A stretch of DNA of 64,000 bases from Sphingomonas koreensis (lineage in GTDB: Bacteria; Pseudomonadota; Alphaproteobacteria; Sphingomonadales; Sphingomonadaceae). Positions 44,685 through 52,901 of the stretch are shown piece after piece; positions within the stretch are counted from its first letter, which is position 1, and each line of letters opens with the position of its first letter. The DNA lies in contig RCZF01000001.1 of the NCBI GenBank assembly GCA_006438735.1, positions 682,001 through 746,000 on the forward strand, given 5' to 3'. A program made the translations under genes and the position numbers. The notes under the pieces are model-generated. The model saw only the letters and a list, made by a program, of their open reading frames with translations, was not told the origin of the DNA and searched no databases.

Positions 44685-44749
44685 CCGTTCGTGCTGAGCC
44701 TGTCGAAGCACCTGAATCTCCCGCCCTTCGACAAGCTCAGGGCGAACGG
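44685..44749. repeat. Second inverted repeat (CTGAGC-TGTCGAAG type)
   Basis: The left arm contains CCGTTCGTGCTGAGCCTGTC and the right arm, inverted, CCGTTCGCCCTGAGCTTGTC, followed by GAAG in both. They differ at a few positions and enclose about 11 bases. This is a second, independent palindromic repeat family placed 32 bases after the first. No open reading frame is associated with it. Confidence 0.7.
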
Positions 44750-44771
44750 GAAGTGTCCCATCCGCCGATCG

Positions 44772-45473
44772 TCAGCCGCGCACCCAATCCTCGGCCCAGC
44801 GCAGCGCCTTGGCGTCATCGACGTCGATCCAGCCGAGATCGCTGCAATCGACCACGCCCGCGCGGCGCTCCCTCGCCAGCGCGCGGACGCCTTCGGTGAT
44901 CGATGGCTCGGCAAGCCCCGCCAGTGCGTCGAAAAAACCCCGGCCCACCGCAAACACGCCGACGTCATAGCAATCATGCGGCTCGAGCGCCTTGCCGATC
45001 GCCACGATGCGCTCGTCTTCGGTGGCGACGCAGGTGACGTCCTCGGGATCGATCCACGGATGCCCCAGCCGCCGATCGACGCCCAGCCGCAAGCCGCCGT
45101 CCGCCCTGGCGTCGGCCAGCCGTGCATAGAGCGCCGGCTCGACCAGATGGTCGCACATCGCCAGCAACGTCTCGCCTGCGAGCAGCGGCGCCGCCGCCAG
45201 CGCGGAGACGCCATTGGGCTGCCGCCAGTCGGCGGTCCGCGCGGTTTCGACGGTCAGCGGCCAGTCGCGCGCGGCGAGATGCGCCTCGATTGTCGCCGCC
45301 TCATAGCCCGTCACCACCACCGCGCGCGCGATGCCCGCTTCGGCGAGCGAGGTGATCGCCCGGTCGATCAGCGGCACACCGGCGACCGGGCAGAGCGGCT
45401 TCAGCGGCGCGGTGTCGCGCAGCCGGCTGCCTTGCCCGGCGGCAAGCAGGATCGCAGTGTCGAGTCGCCTCAC
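44772..45473 (-). CDS. NTP-transferase, inositol-1-phosphate cytidylyltransferase-like
   Basis: This 233-residue nucleotidyltransferase has the N-terminal [10 protein letters not shown] motif with the catalytic lysine in [11 protein letters not shown], the [11 protein letters not shown] metal-site Asp, and [17 protein letters not shown] near the end. The same C-terminal pattern is found in inositol-phosphate cytidylyltransferases of archaeal and Thermotoga type. The GTG start overlaps the stop of the inositol-1-phosphate synthase gene (GTGA), so CTP plus inositol-1-phosphate to CDP-inositol is the best reading. A sugar-1-phosphate substrate is the alternative. Confidence 0.75.
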   Translation of the reverse strand: MRRLDTAILLAAGQGSRLRDTAPLKPLCPVAGVPLIDRAITSLAEAGIARAVVVTGYEAATIEAHLAARDWPLTVETARTADWRQPNGVSALAAAPLLAGETLLAMCDHLVEPALYARLADARADGGLRLGVDRRLGHPWIDPEDVTCVATEDERIVAIGKALEPHDCYDVGVFAVGRGFFDALAGLAEPSITEGVRALARERRAGVVDCSDLGWIDVDDAKALRWAEDWVRG

Positions 45474-46561
45474 GCCGCGGCGATGAACGCCTCGACCGCA
45501 TCATGCGCGTGGTCGTCGGTCATTTGCTCGCGGGGATGCTTGCAGAAATAGGCGGACGGCGCGTCGATCACGCCGCCGACGCCGCGATCCTTGGCGAGCT
45601 TGGCGCAGCGGATCATGTCGATCGCGACGCCGGCCGAATTGGGTGAATCCTCGACCGACAGGCGCATTTCGAGGTGCATCGGCACGCCGCCGAACAACTG
45701 CCCCTCCATGCGGATGAACGCGACCTTGTTGTCGTTCTGGAACGGCACGTAATCGGACGGGCCGATATGGACGTTCTCGTCCTCGAGCCGCTCGGCGGCG
45801 ACGGACTGCACCGCTTCGGTCTTGGAGATCTTCTTGGACGCGAGCCGGCCGCGGTTCGACATGTTGAGAAAGTCGGTATTGCCGCCGGTGTTGAGCTGAT
45901 AGGTGCGGTCGAGCTTGACGCCGCGCTTGGCGAACAGATCGGTCAGCACGCGGTGGACGATCGTCGCGCCCATCTGCGCCTTGATGTCGTCACCGATTAT
46001 CGGCACGCCGGCATCCTCGAACCGCTTGGCCCATTCCGGGGTCGACGCGATGAACACCGGGATGTTGTTGACGAACGCCACGCCCGCCTCGATCGCGCAT
46101 TCGGCGTAGAATTCGGTCGCTTCCTGGCTGCCGACGGGAAGGTAGTTCATCAGCACGTCGGCGCCGCTATCGCGCAGCGTCTGGACGACGTCCGCCTTGG
46201 TCGCCTCGGTCGCATCGGAGACGACGAAGGTGCGGTCGTCGACATAGGTTGCCATATGCTCGGCGACGCCATCGAGGATGCGGCCCATCTTGACCACCGC
46301 GTTGGAGGCGGGGACATTGTCGGCGAACACCGCGGTGCAATTGGGCTTGGCGAAGATCGCCTCCGACACGTCCTTGCCGACCTTGCGGGTATCCACGTCC
46401 CATGCCGCGACGACCTTGATGTCGCTTGGCTTATAGCCGCCGAGATCGTGGTGCATCAGCCCGATCGTATCGTTGGTGCCCTCGCGATAATACGCCAGGC
46501 CCTGGACCAGCGAACTGGCGCAATTGCCGATGCCGACGATGGCGACCTTGATGGGGTTCAT
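45470..46561 (-). CDS. ino1: Myo-inositol-1-phosphate synthase
   Basis: This 363-residue NAD-dependent enzyme converts glucose-6-phosphate to 1L-myo-inositol-1-phosphate. It shows the Rossmann motif [20 protein letters not shown], the NNIPVFIAS and [17 protein letters not shown] active-site regions, and [12 protein letters not shown] with [17 protein letters not shown], all features of the actinobacterial/archaeal short type. The ATG at 46561 is clear. It is co-directional and overlapping with the cytidylyltransferase gene and lies 58 bases downstream of the CDP-alcohol phosphatidyltransferase gene, giving a three-gene inositol-phosphate module. Confidence 0.95.
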   Translation of the reverse strand: MNPIKVAIVGIGNCASSLVQGLAYYREGTNDTIGLMHHDLGGYKPSDIKVVAAWDVDTRKVGKDVSEAIFAKPNCTAVFADNVPASNAVVKMGRILDGVAEHMATYVDDRTFVVSDATEATKADVVQTLRDSGADVLMNYLPVGSQEATEFYAECAIEAGVAFVNNIPVFIASTPEWAKRFEDAGVPIIGDDIKAQMGATIVHRVLTDLFAKRGVKLDRTYQLNTGGNTDFLNMSNRGRLASKKISKTEAVQSVAAERLEDENVHIGPSDYVPFQNDNKVAFIRMEGQLFGGVPMHLEMRLSVEDSPNSAGVAIDMIRCAKLAKDRGVGGVIDAPSAYFCKHPREQMTDDHAHDAVEAFIAAA

Positions 46562-46619
46562 TCTAACGCTTCTTTCTATTGTCAGTTGAAGGGTAGGCGC
46601 CGGCCGATCCGGCGATCTC

Positions 46620-47480
46620 TTATTCCGGCGCGGCCAGACCAGCGGAGCGCACCGCGGCGCCGGCCGGCCATTCGATCCCGGCAAGCAGCGATCGTTCGAC
46701 GCGCCGGTGCCACGCGATCGTGGCGATCGCAATCAGGCTCAGCGGAACGATTTCGAACCACCAGAACAGCGCCGGATGCGCCGCCAGGCAGGCGAGGAAA
46801 ATCGCGATCACGCGGACATTGGCGCTGAGCAGGCTCATCGCCTTCATCGCCGGCGCCGCGGCGCGGCCGTATTGCTGGCCGAAGCCGGCGGCGTCGCCGC
46901 TCGTCCGCAGCGCGGCATCGAAGCGCGCGGCGTGTCGATCGAGGCTGCCCGCGATCGCGTCATAAAAGCGCACCAGCGGGTTACCGAGCGAGGGATGCCG
47001 CACCGGTTCCGCCGCGCCGCGCAGCCGGCGGTGGAAGCGCGCGCGCTCCGCTTCGTAAAGGCTCGATTGCACGGCGTGCGCCGTCGCCGCGACGATCGCC
47101 AGCGCCCAACCGACGGCCGTCCCGATCGACGCCGCCAGCGTGAGATAGATCAGCGCGAACACGCCGTGATCGCACAAGCCGTCGAGAATGCGGCCGAACG
47201 GGCTCGCCGTCTTGGTCGCACGCGCGATCATGCCGTCGAGCCCGTCGGCGATCAGCCAGCAGACGCTCAAGGCCAGCGCGACGAACGCCAGCCGCCAGTC
47301 CTGCCACTGCGAATAAGCCACCGCCGCGCCCGCGCCGAGCGTCAGCCCGGCAAGCGATACGATGTTGGCGGAAATCCCGAAACGCAGCGCAAACGGCAAC
47401 AGGGCTCGCGCAGCCGGGTGCACGAGCCACAGATTGGTGGGATCCTCTATTCGGCGGTCTCTGGATCCATCTGCCGCCAC
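46620..47480 (-). CDS. CDP-alcohol phosphatidyltransferase family protein
   Basis: This polytopic membrane protein has the complete family signature D-G-x2-A-R-x8-G-x3-D-x3-D in [20 protein letters not shown] followed by LDGLCDH. Enzymes of this family join a CDP-activated alcohol (or CDP-diacylglycerol) to another alcohol. Its place before inositol-1-phosphate synthase and a cytidylyltransferase suggests an inositol-containing phospholipid or a di-inositol phosphate product. The start is uncertain: a GTG at 47480 is given; a TTG at 47492 and a GTG at 47576 that overlaps the radical SAM gene are alternatives. About six membrane segments are visible. Confidence 0.85.
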   Translation of the reverse strand: MAADGSRDRRIEDPTNLWLVHPAARALLPFALRFGISANIVSLAGLTLGAGAAVAYSQWQDWRLAFVALALSVCWLIADGLDGMIARATKTASPFGRILDGLCDHGVFALIYLTLAASIGTAVGWALAIVAATAHAVQSSLYEAERARFHRRLRGAAEPVRHPSLGNPLVRFYDAIAGSLDRHAARFDAALRTSGDAAGFGQQYGRAAAPAMKAMSLLSANVRVIAIFLACLAAHPALFWWFEIVPLSLIAIATIAWHRRVERSLLAGIEWPAGAAVRSAGLAAPE

Positions 47481-47541
47481 GCCGCTAGTCAAGAGCTCGT
47501 CACTATCCCCTAGGCGAAGGGGAGGCAAGCGCGCCCTGTCG

Positions 47542-48615
47542 TCAGAACAACTCGCCTTGTGCGCCCCGCGGCGCACGAAACAGATCGGTGCGCAGGCTCA
47601 TCCGCGCATTGCCCAGGCCGTGTTTGCGACAGGCGATCTGGAAACGCGTGCGCAAAAGCTCGGCCCAAGGGCCGCTGCCGCGCATCCGCGTGAAGAATTG
47701 CGGATCATTGTCCTTGCCGCCGCGCAGCGACTGGATCGTCGCCATCACCTTGCCCGCGCGATCGGGAAAATGCGCATCGAGCCAGGCGCGAAACAGCGGC
47801 GCGACTTCATGCGGCAGCCGAACCGGCAGGAAAAACGCGCCCAGCGCCCCCGATTCGGCGGCACGCTCGACGATATCTTCGATCTCGTGATCGGTGATCG
47901 CCGGGATTACCGGCGCGATCGAGACATAGATCGGCACGCCGGCATCGGCGAGCCGCCGCACCGCGGTCAGCCGCCGCTCGGGCGCCGGCGCGCGCGGCTC
48001 GAGCGTCATCGCGATCCTGGGATCGAGCGACGTCACCGATATCGCGACGGCGGCGAGCCCCTTCTTTGCCATCGGCTCGATCAGATCGAGATCGCCGAGC
48101 ACGCGATCGGATTTGGTGGTGATCGTCAGCGGGTGGCCGGTCTCGGCGAGCACCGCGATGCAGCCCCGGGTGATCCGCCAATCGCGCTCGATCGGCTGAT
48201 AGGGATCCGTATTGGTGCCGAACGCGATCGGCCGCACGACATAGCCCGGCTTGGCCAGCTCGGCGCGCAGCAGCTCGGGCGCGATCGGCTTGGCGAACAG
48301 CCGGCTTTCGAAATCGAGCCCCGGCGAAAGATCGTGATAGGCGTGGCTCGGCCGCGCGAAGCAATAGATGCAGCCATGCTCGCAGCCGCGATACGGATTG
48401 ATCGAGCGATCGAAGCCGATGTCGGGCGACTGATTGTAGGTGATGATCGTGCGCGGCGATTCGACCGTCACCGTCGTGCGCAGCGGCGCCGCCGCCCCGT
48501 CGACATCCTCGCGCGCATCGAGCCAGTCGCCATCGACCTCGACCTGGGGCAGATTGAAGCGCGCGCTCTCGGCATTGAGCGTCGCGCCGCGGACGGGGCG
48601 GGGGCGGGCGGCCAT
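47542..48615 (-). CDS. PA0069-family radical SAM protein
   Basis: This 357-residue protein has the radical SAM cluster motif C-x3-C-x2-C in INPYRGCEHGCIYCFARPSH and the SPL-like layout of the PA0069/Rv2578c family, with FGTNTDPYQPIERDW and TITTKSDRVLGDLDL. The reaction is not known for this family; resemblance to spore photoproduct lyase suggests nucleic-acid or small-molecule radical chemistry. The ATG at 48615 diverges from the VOC gene across 58 bases. Confidence 0.9.
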   Translation of the reverse strand: MAARPRPVRGATLNAESARFNLPQVEVDGDWLDAREDVDGAAAPLRTTVTVESPRTIITYNQSPDIGFDRSINPYRGCEHGCIYCFARPSHAYHDLSPGLDFESRLFAKPIAPELLRAELAKPGYVVRPIAFGTNTDPYQPIERDWRITRGCIAVLAETGHPLTITTKSDRVLGDLDLIEPMAKKGLAAVAISVTSLDPRIAMTLEPRAPAPERRLTAVRRLADAGVPIYVSIAPVIPAITDHEIEDIVERAAESGALGAFFLPVRLPHEVAPLFRAWLDAHFPDRAGKVMATIQSLRGGKDNDPQFFTRMRGSGPWAELLRTRFQIACRKHGLGNARMSLRTDLFRAPRGAQGELF

Positions 48616-48673
48616 TGACAGAGGCTAGCCGATCACTGAGAACGTATCAAGAACGTTTAGCAGGAGATGCGAC

Positions 48674-49015
48674 ATGAAAGCGCGGCTCAACTATCTCGAA
48701 TTGCCGGTCGCCGACACCGCCGCAGCCAAGGCCTTCTACGCCGCCGCCTTCGGCTGGAGCTTCACCGATTTCGGCCCAAGCTACGCCGCGACGACCAGCG
48801 GCGACACCGACATCGGTTTCCAGGCCGATCCGGCAGAACAGACGGCGGCGCCGCTGCCGGTGATCGAGGTCGCCGATCTAGCGGCCGCCAAGTCGGCGGT
48901 GGAATCGGCCGGCGGCACGATCACGCGAGACATTTTCGCCTTCCCCGGCGGCAGCCGCTTCCACTTCCGCGATACGGATGGGCACGAACTGGCGGTGGTG
49001 CGCACGGCGGACTGA
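48674..49015 (+). CDS. VOC-family protein (glyoxalase/bleomycin-resistance fold)
   Basis: This 113-residue protein has the two beta-alpha-beta-beta-beta modules of the vicinal oxygen chelate superfamily: NYLELPVADTAAAKAFYAAAF at the start and FRDTDGHELAVVRTAD at the end. One VOC module pair per chain implies a dimer with metal sites at the interface. The substrate is unknown. The ATG at 48674 follows CAGGAG. Confidence 0.9.
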   Translation: MKARLNYLELPVADTAAAKAFYAAAFGWSFTDFGPSYAATTSGDTDIGFQADPAEQTAAPLPVIEVADLAAAKSAVESAGGTITRDIFAFPGGSRFHFRDTDGHELAVVRTAD

Positions 49016-49138
49016 AGGGCTTGGATTGGTGGATAGGGCGCCGACAGCTTTCAAGCGATCGACAAAAGGTCAAGTTCATCGTCAAGACCACGGAGCAAGA
49101 TAGAATCGATGAACTTTGGGTTAAGGAACAGCGGATAA

Positions 49139-49675
49139 ATGGTCACTCGGGAAGAGCGGTTTGCTGAAGAGAAATCCGAGTTTTATCGGCTCACGGGCGA
49201 GATCATTCGAGAATGGGTAGAGCTCGAAGTGTTCCTTTCGATGTGGCTGATCTACCTGCTCGGTGTGGACGAGTTTCGCGCGAGGGTGATCTGGGACGGG
49301 TTCAGGAGCTTCCGCGCCCGGACGAACCTATTGGAACGGCTCATTCGTAACTTCGCCGACGAGAGCGTATGGGACGAGGCATTCAAAATTCTTGCAAAAA
49401 TCCAAACGCTCGCGTCCAAGCGAAATATGCTCGCACATACCTTCGGCCACGTTGGAGAGCGGGCGAACCGCCTCGTATTTGTACAGGATCTTGTCGATGA
49501 GAAAGGCGAAGTGAATTTTGTCGGGCAGAAAAACATCGATACAGCGAACCTGCGGACTTGGATCACGGAAATCACGGAAGCTAGAAATCGAGTGGCGGTT
49601 TTCAAGAAAGACAGATTGGCACCGAATATCTGGGATAAACCGCTGATGCACCGTAACGTTACCCTCGGTATTTGA
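49139..49675 (+). CDS. Hypothetical protein with HEPN-like RNxxxH motif, lower GC
   Basis: This is a 178-residue protein that I do not recognise by name. It is helical and charged, with a hydrophobic helix near residues 27-43. Near the middle it carries SKRNMLAHTFGH, in which R95-N96-x3-H100 matches the R-N-x(2-4)-H active-site motif of HEPN ribonucleases and related toxin or defence proteins. The codon usage and base composition are visibly less GC-rich than the neighbours, suggesting horizontal transfer. The ATG at 49139 has AAGGA 11-16 bases upstream. No partner nucleotidyltransferase or antitoxin gene is adjacent. The nuclease role is inference. Confidence 0.6.
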   Translation: MVTREERFAEEKSEFYRLTGEIIREWVELEVFLSMWLIYLLGVDEFRARVIWDGFRSFRARTNLLERLIRNFADESVWDEAFKILAKIQTLASKRNMLAHTFGHVGERANRLVFVQDLVDEKGEVNFVGQKNIDTANLRTWITEITEARNRVAVFKKDRLAPNIWDKPLMHRNVTLGI

Positions 49676-49748
49676 AGGGCTAATAATTGACGTCTCCGGC
49701 ATTCGCGTTTTTGGAGACTGAGCGGCCGCTATTGGGGCGAACCAGCCG

Positions 49749-50276
49749 TCACCGCTCCCTAAGCCGCGGCATCAGTTCCACGAAATTGCACGGTCGGTGA
49801 CGGCTGTCCAACTGGGTCGCCAATATCCCGTCCCAGCCGTCCTTCACCGCGCCGGTCGATCCCGGCAGCGCGAAGATGTAGGTGCCGCGCGAGACGCAGG
49901 CGCAGGCGCGCGATTGCACGGTGGAGGTGCCGATCTTGGCGTAGCTCAGCCAGCGGAACAGTTCGCCGAAGCCGGGGATCATCTTGTCCGCCACCTGCTC
50001 GATCGCCTCGGGCGTCACGTCGCGCCCGGTCACGCCGGTGCCGCCGGTGGTGATGATGCAATCGATCTGATCGTCATCGACCCAGGCGTGCAGGTGCCCC
50101 GCGATCGTCTCGGCGTCGTCCTGCAGGATCGCGCGGTCGGCCAGCACGTGGCCGGCCGCGGTCAGCCGGTCGACCAAAGCATCGCCCGATCGGTCGTCGG
50201 CCAGCCCACGCGTATCGGAGACGGTGAGCACGGCGATCCTGACGGGCAGGAACGCGGCGGTTTCGTCAATCGGCAC
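49749..50276 (-). CDS. moaB: Molybdenum cofactor biosynthesis protein MoaB
   Basis: This 175-residue MoaB/Mog-family protein has the molybdopterin-binding motif [18 protein letters not shown] and the [16 protein letters not shown] segment. It adenylylates or carries molybdopterin during Moco synthesis. The GTG at 50276 overlaps the transglycosylase gene's 3' end by 11 bases, so the two are probably co-transcribed with the glycosylase-like gene. The C-terminal [13 protein letters not shown] ending is typical of the family. Confidence 0.92.
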   Translation of the reverse strand: MPIDETAAFLPVRIAVLTVSDTRGLADDRSGDALVDRLTAAGHVLADRAILQDDAETIAGHLHAWVDDDQIDCIITTGGTGVTGRDVTPEAIEQVADKMIPGFGELFRWLSYAKIGTSTVQSRACACVSRGTYIFALPGSTGAVKDGWDGILATQLDSRHRPCNFVELMPRLRER

Positions 50277-52065
50277 TGGCGAGCGTACGGTTGGCGGCGG
50301 GCGGCGTCATCCGCACCGCGGTCGCGCCGGGCAAGCCGGGGAAGCGCGGCCACAGATCCTGCGCCAGCGCGGCGCGGCTGGCCGATTTCTTGCCTTCCTC
50401 GCCTTCATACATCCAGTAATTGCGCAGCACCGTGACGACATAGCCGCGCGTCTCCCAATAAGGGATCGATTCGATGTAGAGCAGCGGATCTGCGTTGTTC
50501 TTGGCCACCATGTTCCACGCCTGCACCGGCAGCGGGCCGGCGTTGTAAGCGGCGATCACCTTGGGCAGCAGACCGCCGGTGCAAGGCTGATCGCGCAGCT
50601 GCTCGAGATAGCTCTGGCCGATCTCGATGTTGGTCGATGGATGGCTCAGCGACGCGCGGTCATAAGTGCGGTCGGCCTCGCCCCGCGCGCGGGCGATGTC
50701 GGTCGCGGCGGCGGGGCGGATCTGCATCAGCCCATAGGCGCCGGCCGCGCTCACCACGTCGCGGCGGAAGCTCGATTCCTGCAGCGTGTGGGCGAACACC
50801 AGCGCCTTGTCGACGCGCCAGCCGCCATCGGGCGTCCAGTTCGGCGTCGGATAGCGCGCCGCGACCGAGGGTTCGGCGCCGGCCGGTCCGTTGTGCGACA
50901 GCCAGATTTCGGTCTCGGGCAGGTTCAAGTCACCGGCGAGATGCACCAGCGCGTGATAATCACCGGCGTCGCCGATCGCTGCCTGGTGGCGCAGCACGTC
51001 GTCGGCCAGCTCGGCTTCGCCGATCTGGACGAGCCCGGCGGCGACCTGCGCATTGGGCAATCGGGCAAGCTGTTTCCAGGCGTCGGTCGCATCGGCGCGC
51101 GCCGCCACCACCGGCGCGCTCAGCCCGAGCGCCTGGCGCGCGAGCAGCCCGTAAAAGGTCTCGGTATATTGCGAGGCACTGGTCAGTTCGGTCTGGATCA
51201 GGTCGGGCCGGCCGTTCGCCATATTGGCGCGGCTCGCCCAATAAAGCCCGGCCGCGCGCAGATCGACGTCGGTCGCGCGGCTCGCCACCGTCAGGAAGGC
51301 GGTGGCGGCGGTGGCGCTGTCATGCTGGCGCCAGGCGGCGAGCCCGATCGTCCAGTTCGCCTGCACGCCCCAGTCGCCCGGGTCGTTGGCGCTCTTTGCC
51401 GCCATCAGCCGGGCGTTGCCGTCGTCGCCGGCGAGATAATAGATCCAGGCGACGCGGGCTTGCCATTCGGTCTGCGCCTCGGGCGTGAGCCCTTGCGTTT
51501 CCTCGAGCAGCGCTTCCGCGGCGGCGCCGTTATCGTCCTTGATGAACTGGCGCATGCCGGTTTCGAGCTGCGCCGCCACCGCGTCGCTGCCCGTGCTGTG
51601 CAGCCGGATGCGGATCGGCGCGCCGGCGATCCAGCTCAGCTTGCGCGCCTCGGGCAGCGTCGGCAGCATGTCATCGGTCGCGCCGCGCAGCTTGGCGAGG
51701 CCGGCGAGCTGATCGGCCTCGGGCAGCTCGGGCGCCTGGCCGAGCAGCGTGAGCAGCGGCTGCAGCGCCACTTTGGGCGATCCCTTGGCGGTATAGAGCT
51801 CGGCCAGCGCGATCGGATGCAGCGGCCCCGGCTTCATCGCGTCGAGCGCGATCTGCGCGTCGCTCCACGCGCCGGCGTGGATGCTCGCGAACACCTGACG
51901 ATAGCCCGAAACCTGATCGGCATCGAGCACGGCGGGGGCGGCCTCGCTAGCGCGGCTCTCGGCGATCGACGGCAGCTTGACGTCGGCCTCGCCCGGCGCG
52001 GCGGCGAACGCCGTCGTCGGCAGCGCGATCATCGCCGCGGCGGCCAGCCATGTCGCCCGCATCAT
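50266..52065 (-). CDS. Soluble lytic murein transglycosylase (GH23)
   Basis: This is a 599-residue protein with a signal peptide (residues 1-21, ending FAAAP region), a long all-helical superhelix of TPR-like hairpins (to about 430), and a C-terminal SLT catalytic domain with the general acid Glu in AHTLQESSFRRDVVSAAGAYG and LMQIRP. The architecture is that of Slt70. It cleaves peptidoglycan glycan strands in the periplasm, forming 1,6-anhydro ends. The ATG at 52065 overlaps the upstream stop (ATGA) and has GGGGG upstream. Confidence 0.95.
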   Translation of the reverse strand: MMRATWLAAAAMIALPTTAFAAAPGEADVKLPSIAESRASEAAPAVLDADQVSGYRQVFASIHAGAWSDAQIALDAMKPGPLHPIALAELYTAKGSPKVALQPLLTLLGQAPELPEADQLAGLAKLRGATDDMLPTLPEARKLSWIAGAPIRIRLHSTGSDAVAAQLETGMRQFIKDDNGAAAEALLEETQGLTPEAQTEWQARVAWIYYLAGDDGNARLMAAKSANDPGDWGVQANWTIGLAAWRQHDSATAATAFLTVASRATDVDLRAAGLYWASRANMANGRPDLIQTELTSASQYTETFYGLLARQALGLSAPVVAARADATDAWKQLARLPNAQVAAGLVQIGEAELADDVLRHQAAIGDAGDYHALVHLAGDLNLPETEIWLSHNGPAGAEPSVAARYPTPNWTPDGGWRVDKALVFAHTLQESSFRRDVVSAAGAYGLMQIRPAAATDIARARGEADRTYDRASLSHPSTNIEIGQSYLEQLRDQPCTGGLLPKVIAAYNAGPLPVQAWNMVAKNNADPLLYIESIPYWETRGYVVTVLRNYWMYEGEEGKKSASRAALAQDLWPRFPGLPGATAVRMTPPAANRTLASAD

Positions 52066-52787
52066 TCGAATCCCCCGATCAACATCTGCAAGTCTCTCCA
52101 CGCCTCGGCCTTGCGCGCCGGCTGCTCCAGCAGGAACTTGGGATGGAAGCTGGCCACCACCTCGCTTGTCCCCCTGTCGTGGTTAAGTACATGGAAACGC
52201 GTCCGCGCTGCAGCGACATTGGCCCCGAGCAAGGCACGGCTCGCCGCATTGCCGAGCAGCAGCACCCGCTTCGGCCGGGCCAGCGCCACGTGATGGCGCG
52301 CCAGCCGGGTCAGTTCGTCGAGCCATTCGGCGGCGATCTGGCCCGACGGCGCCCGCGCCACCGCCAGCGAGGCGAGGTAGATCGATTGCCGATCGCGACC
52401 GATCGCGGCGAGCATCCGATCGAACAGCCGCCCGGCATCGCCGCTCAGCAACACGCCGGTGTCGGCGTCTTCGCGCTCGGGCATGTCGATCAGCACCATC
52501 AGGCCGGACCCGACGTCGCCGGTCGGCGCGATCGCGCGGCCCCATTTGCCGTCGGGCGCGGCGGGGCCGGTCCGCCATGCCGCAAACGCCTCGATCGTAT
52601 CGGGCAGCGCGGCGGGTCGGTCGGGCGCGAGCGCCGCCGGCCCGGCGGGTGTCGCCGGCGCCGCTACGGCCGCCGCTAGCCACTGGTGCGGCGCTTCATC
52701 GACCAGCGTGTCGACGCCGGCGTCATGCCACCAATCGAGCGCGCTCGCCGCCGCCGCATTCCAGTCGATATGCTGATCTGCCCCCAT
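52062..52787 (-). CDS. Uracil-DNA glycosylase superfamily protein, degenerate
   Basis: This 241-residue protein has the family-4/5 UDG fold by pattern: the substrate-binding region DTGVLLSGDAGRLFDRMLAA, RVLLLGNAASRALLG, and the C-terminal ASFHPKFLLEQPARK, equivalent to the H-P-S/K-L-L motif. The sequence contains no cysteine, so the usual four Fe-S ligands are missing, and the catalytic GEAPG motif is replaced by IDMPE. It may not excise uracil. The ATG at 52787 is preferred over a GTG six codons earlier. It shares an operon with the transglycosylase and moaB. Confidence 0.75.
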   Translation of the reverse strand: MGADQHIDWNAAAASALDWWHDAGVDTLVDEAPHQWLAAAVAAPATPAGPAALAPDRPAALPDTIEAFAAWRTGPAAPDGKWGRAIAPTGDVGSGLMVLIDMPEREDADTGVLLSGDAGRLFDRMLAAIGRDRQSIYLASLAVARAPSGQIAAEWLDELTRLARHHVALARPKRVLLLGNAASRALLGANVAAARTRFHVLNHDRGTSEVVASFHPKFLLEQPARKAEAWRDLQMLIGGFE

Positions 52788-52901
52788 GTCGACGCATAGG
52801 CTCACCTGTTGACGAGCCGGTCAATTCACGTGCACGCGTGATTGGACAAGGCGTTGCCGGAACACGACGAGCGCGGCCGGCAATGCGATACGGAGACGAT
52901 G

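Noticed and set aside
49692..49718. GTCTCC/GGAGAC inverted repeat after the HEPN-like gene as terminator
   Set aside because: It has a six-base stem with a 15-base loop and the T run lies inside the loop, so it is not a convincing terminator.
50224..52293. 689-codon open frame on the plus strand
   Set aside because: It is antisense to the lytic transglycosylase and glycosylase-like genes, has the low-complexity Arg/Gly/Ala composition of a GC-rich shadow frame, and shows no motif.
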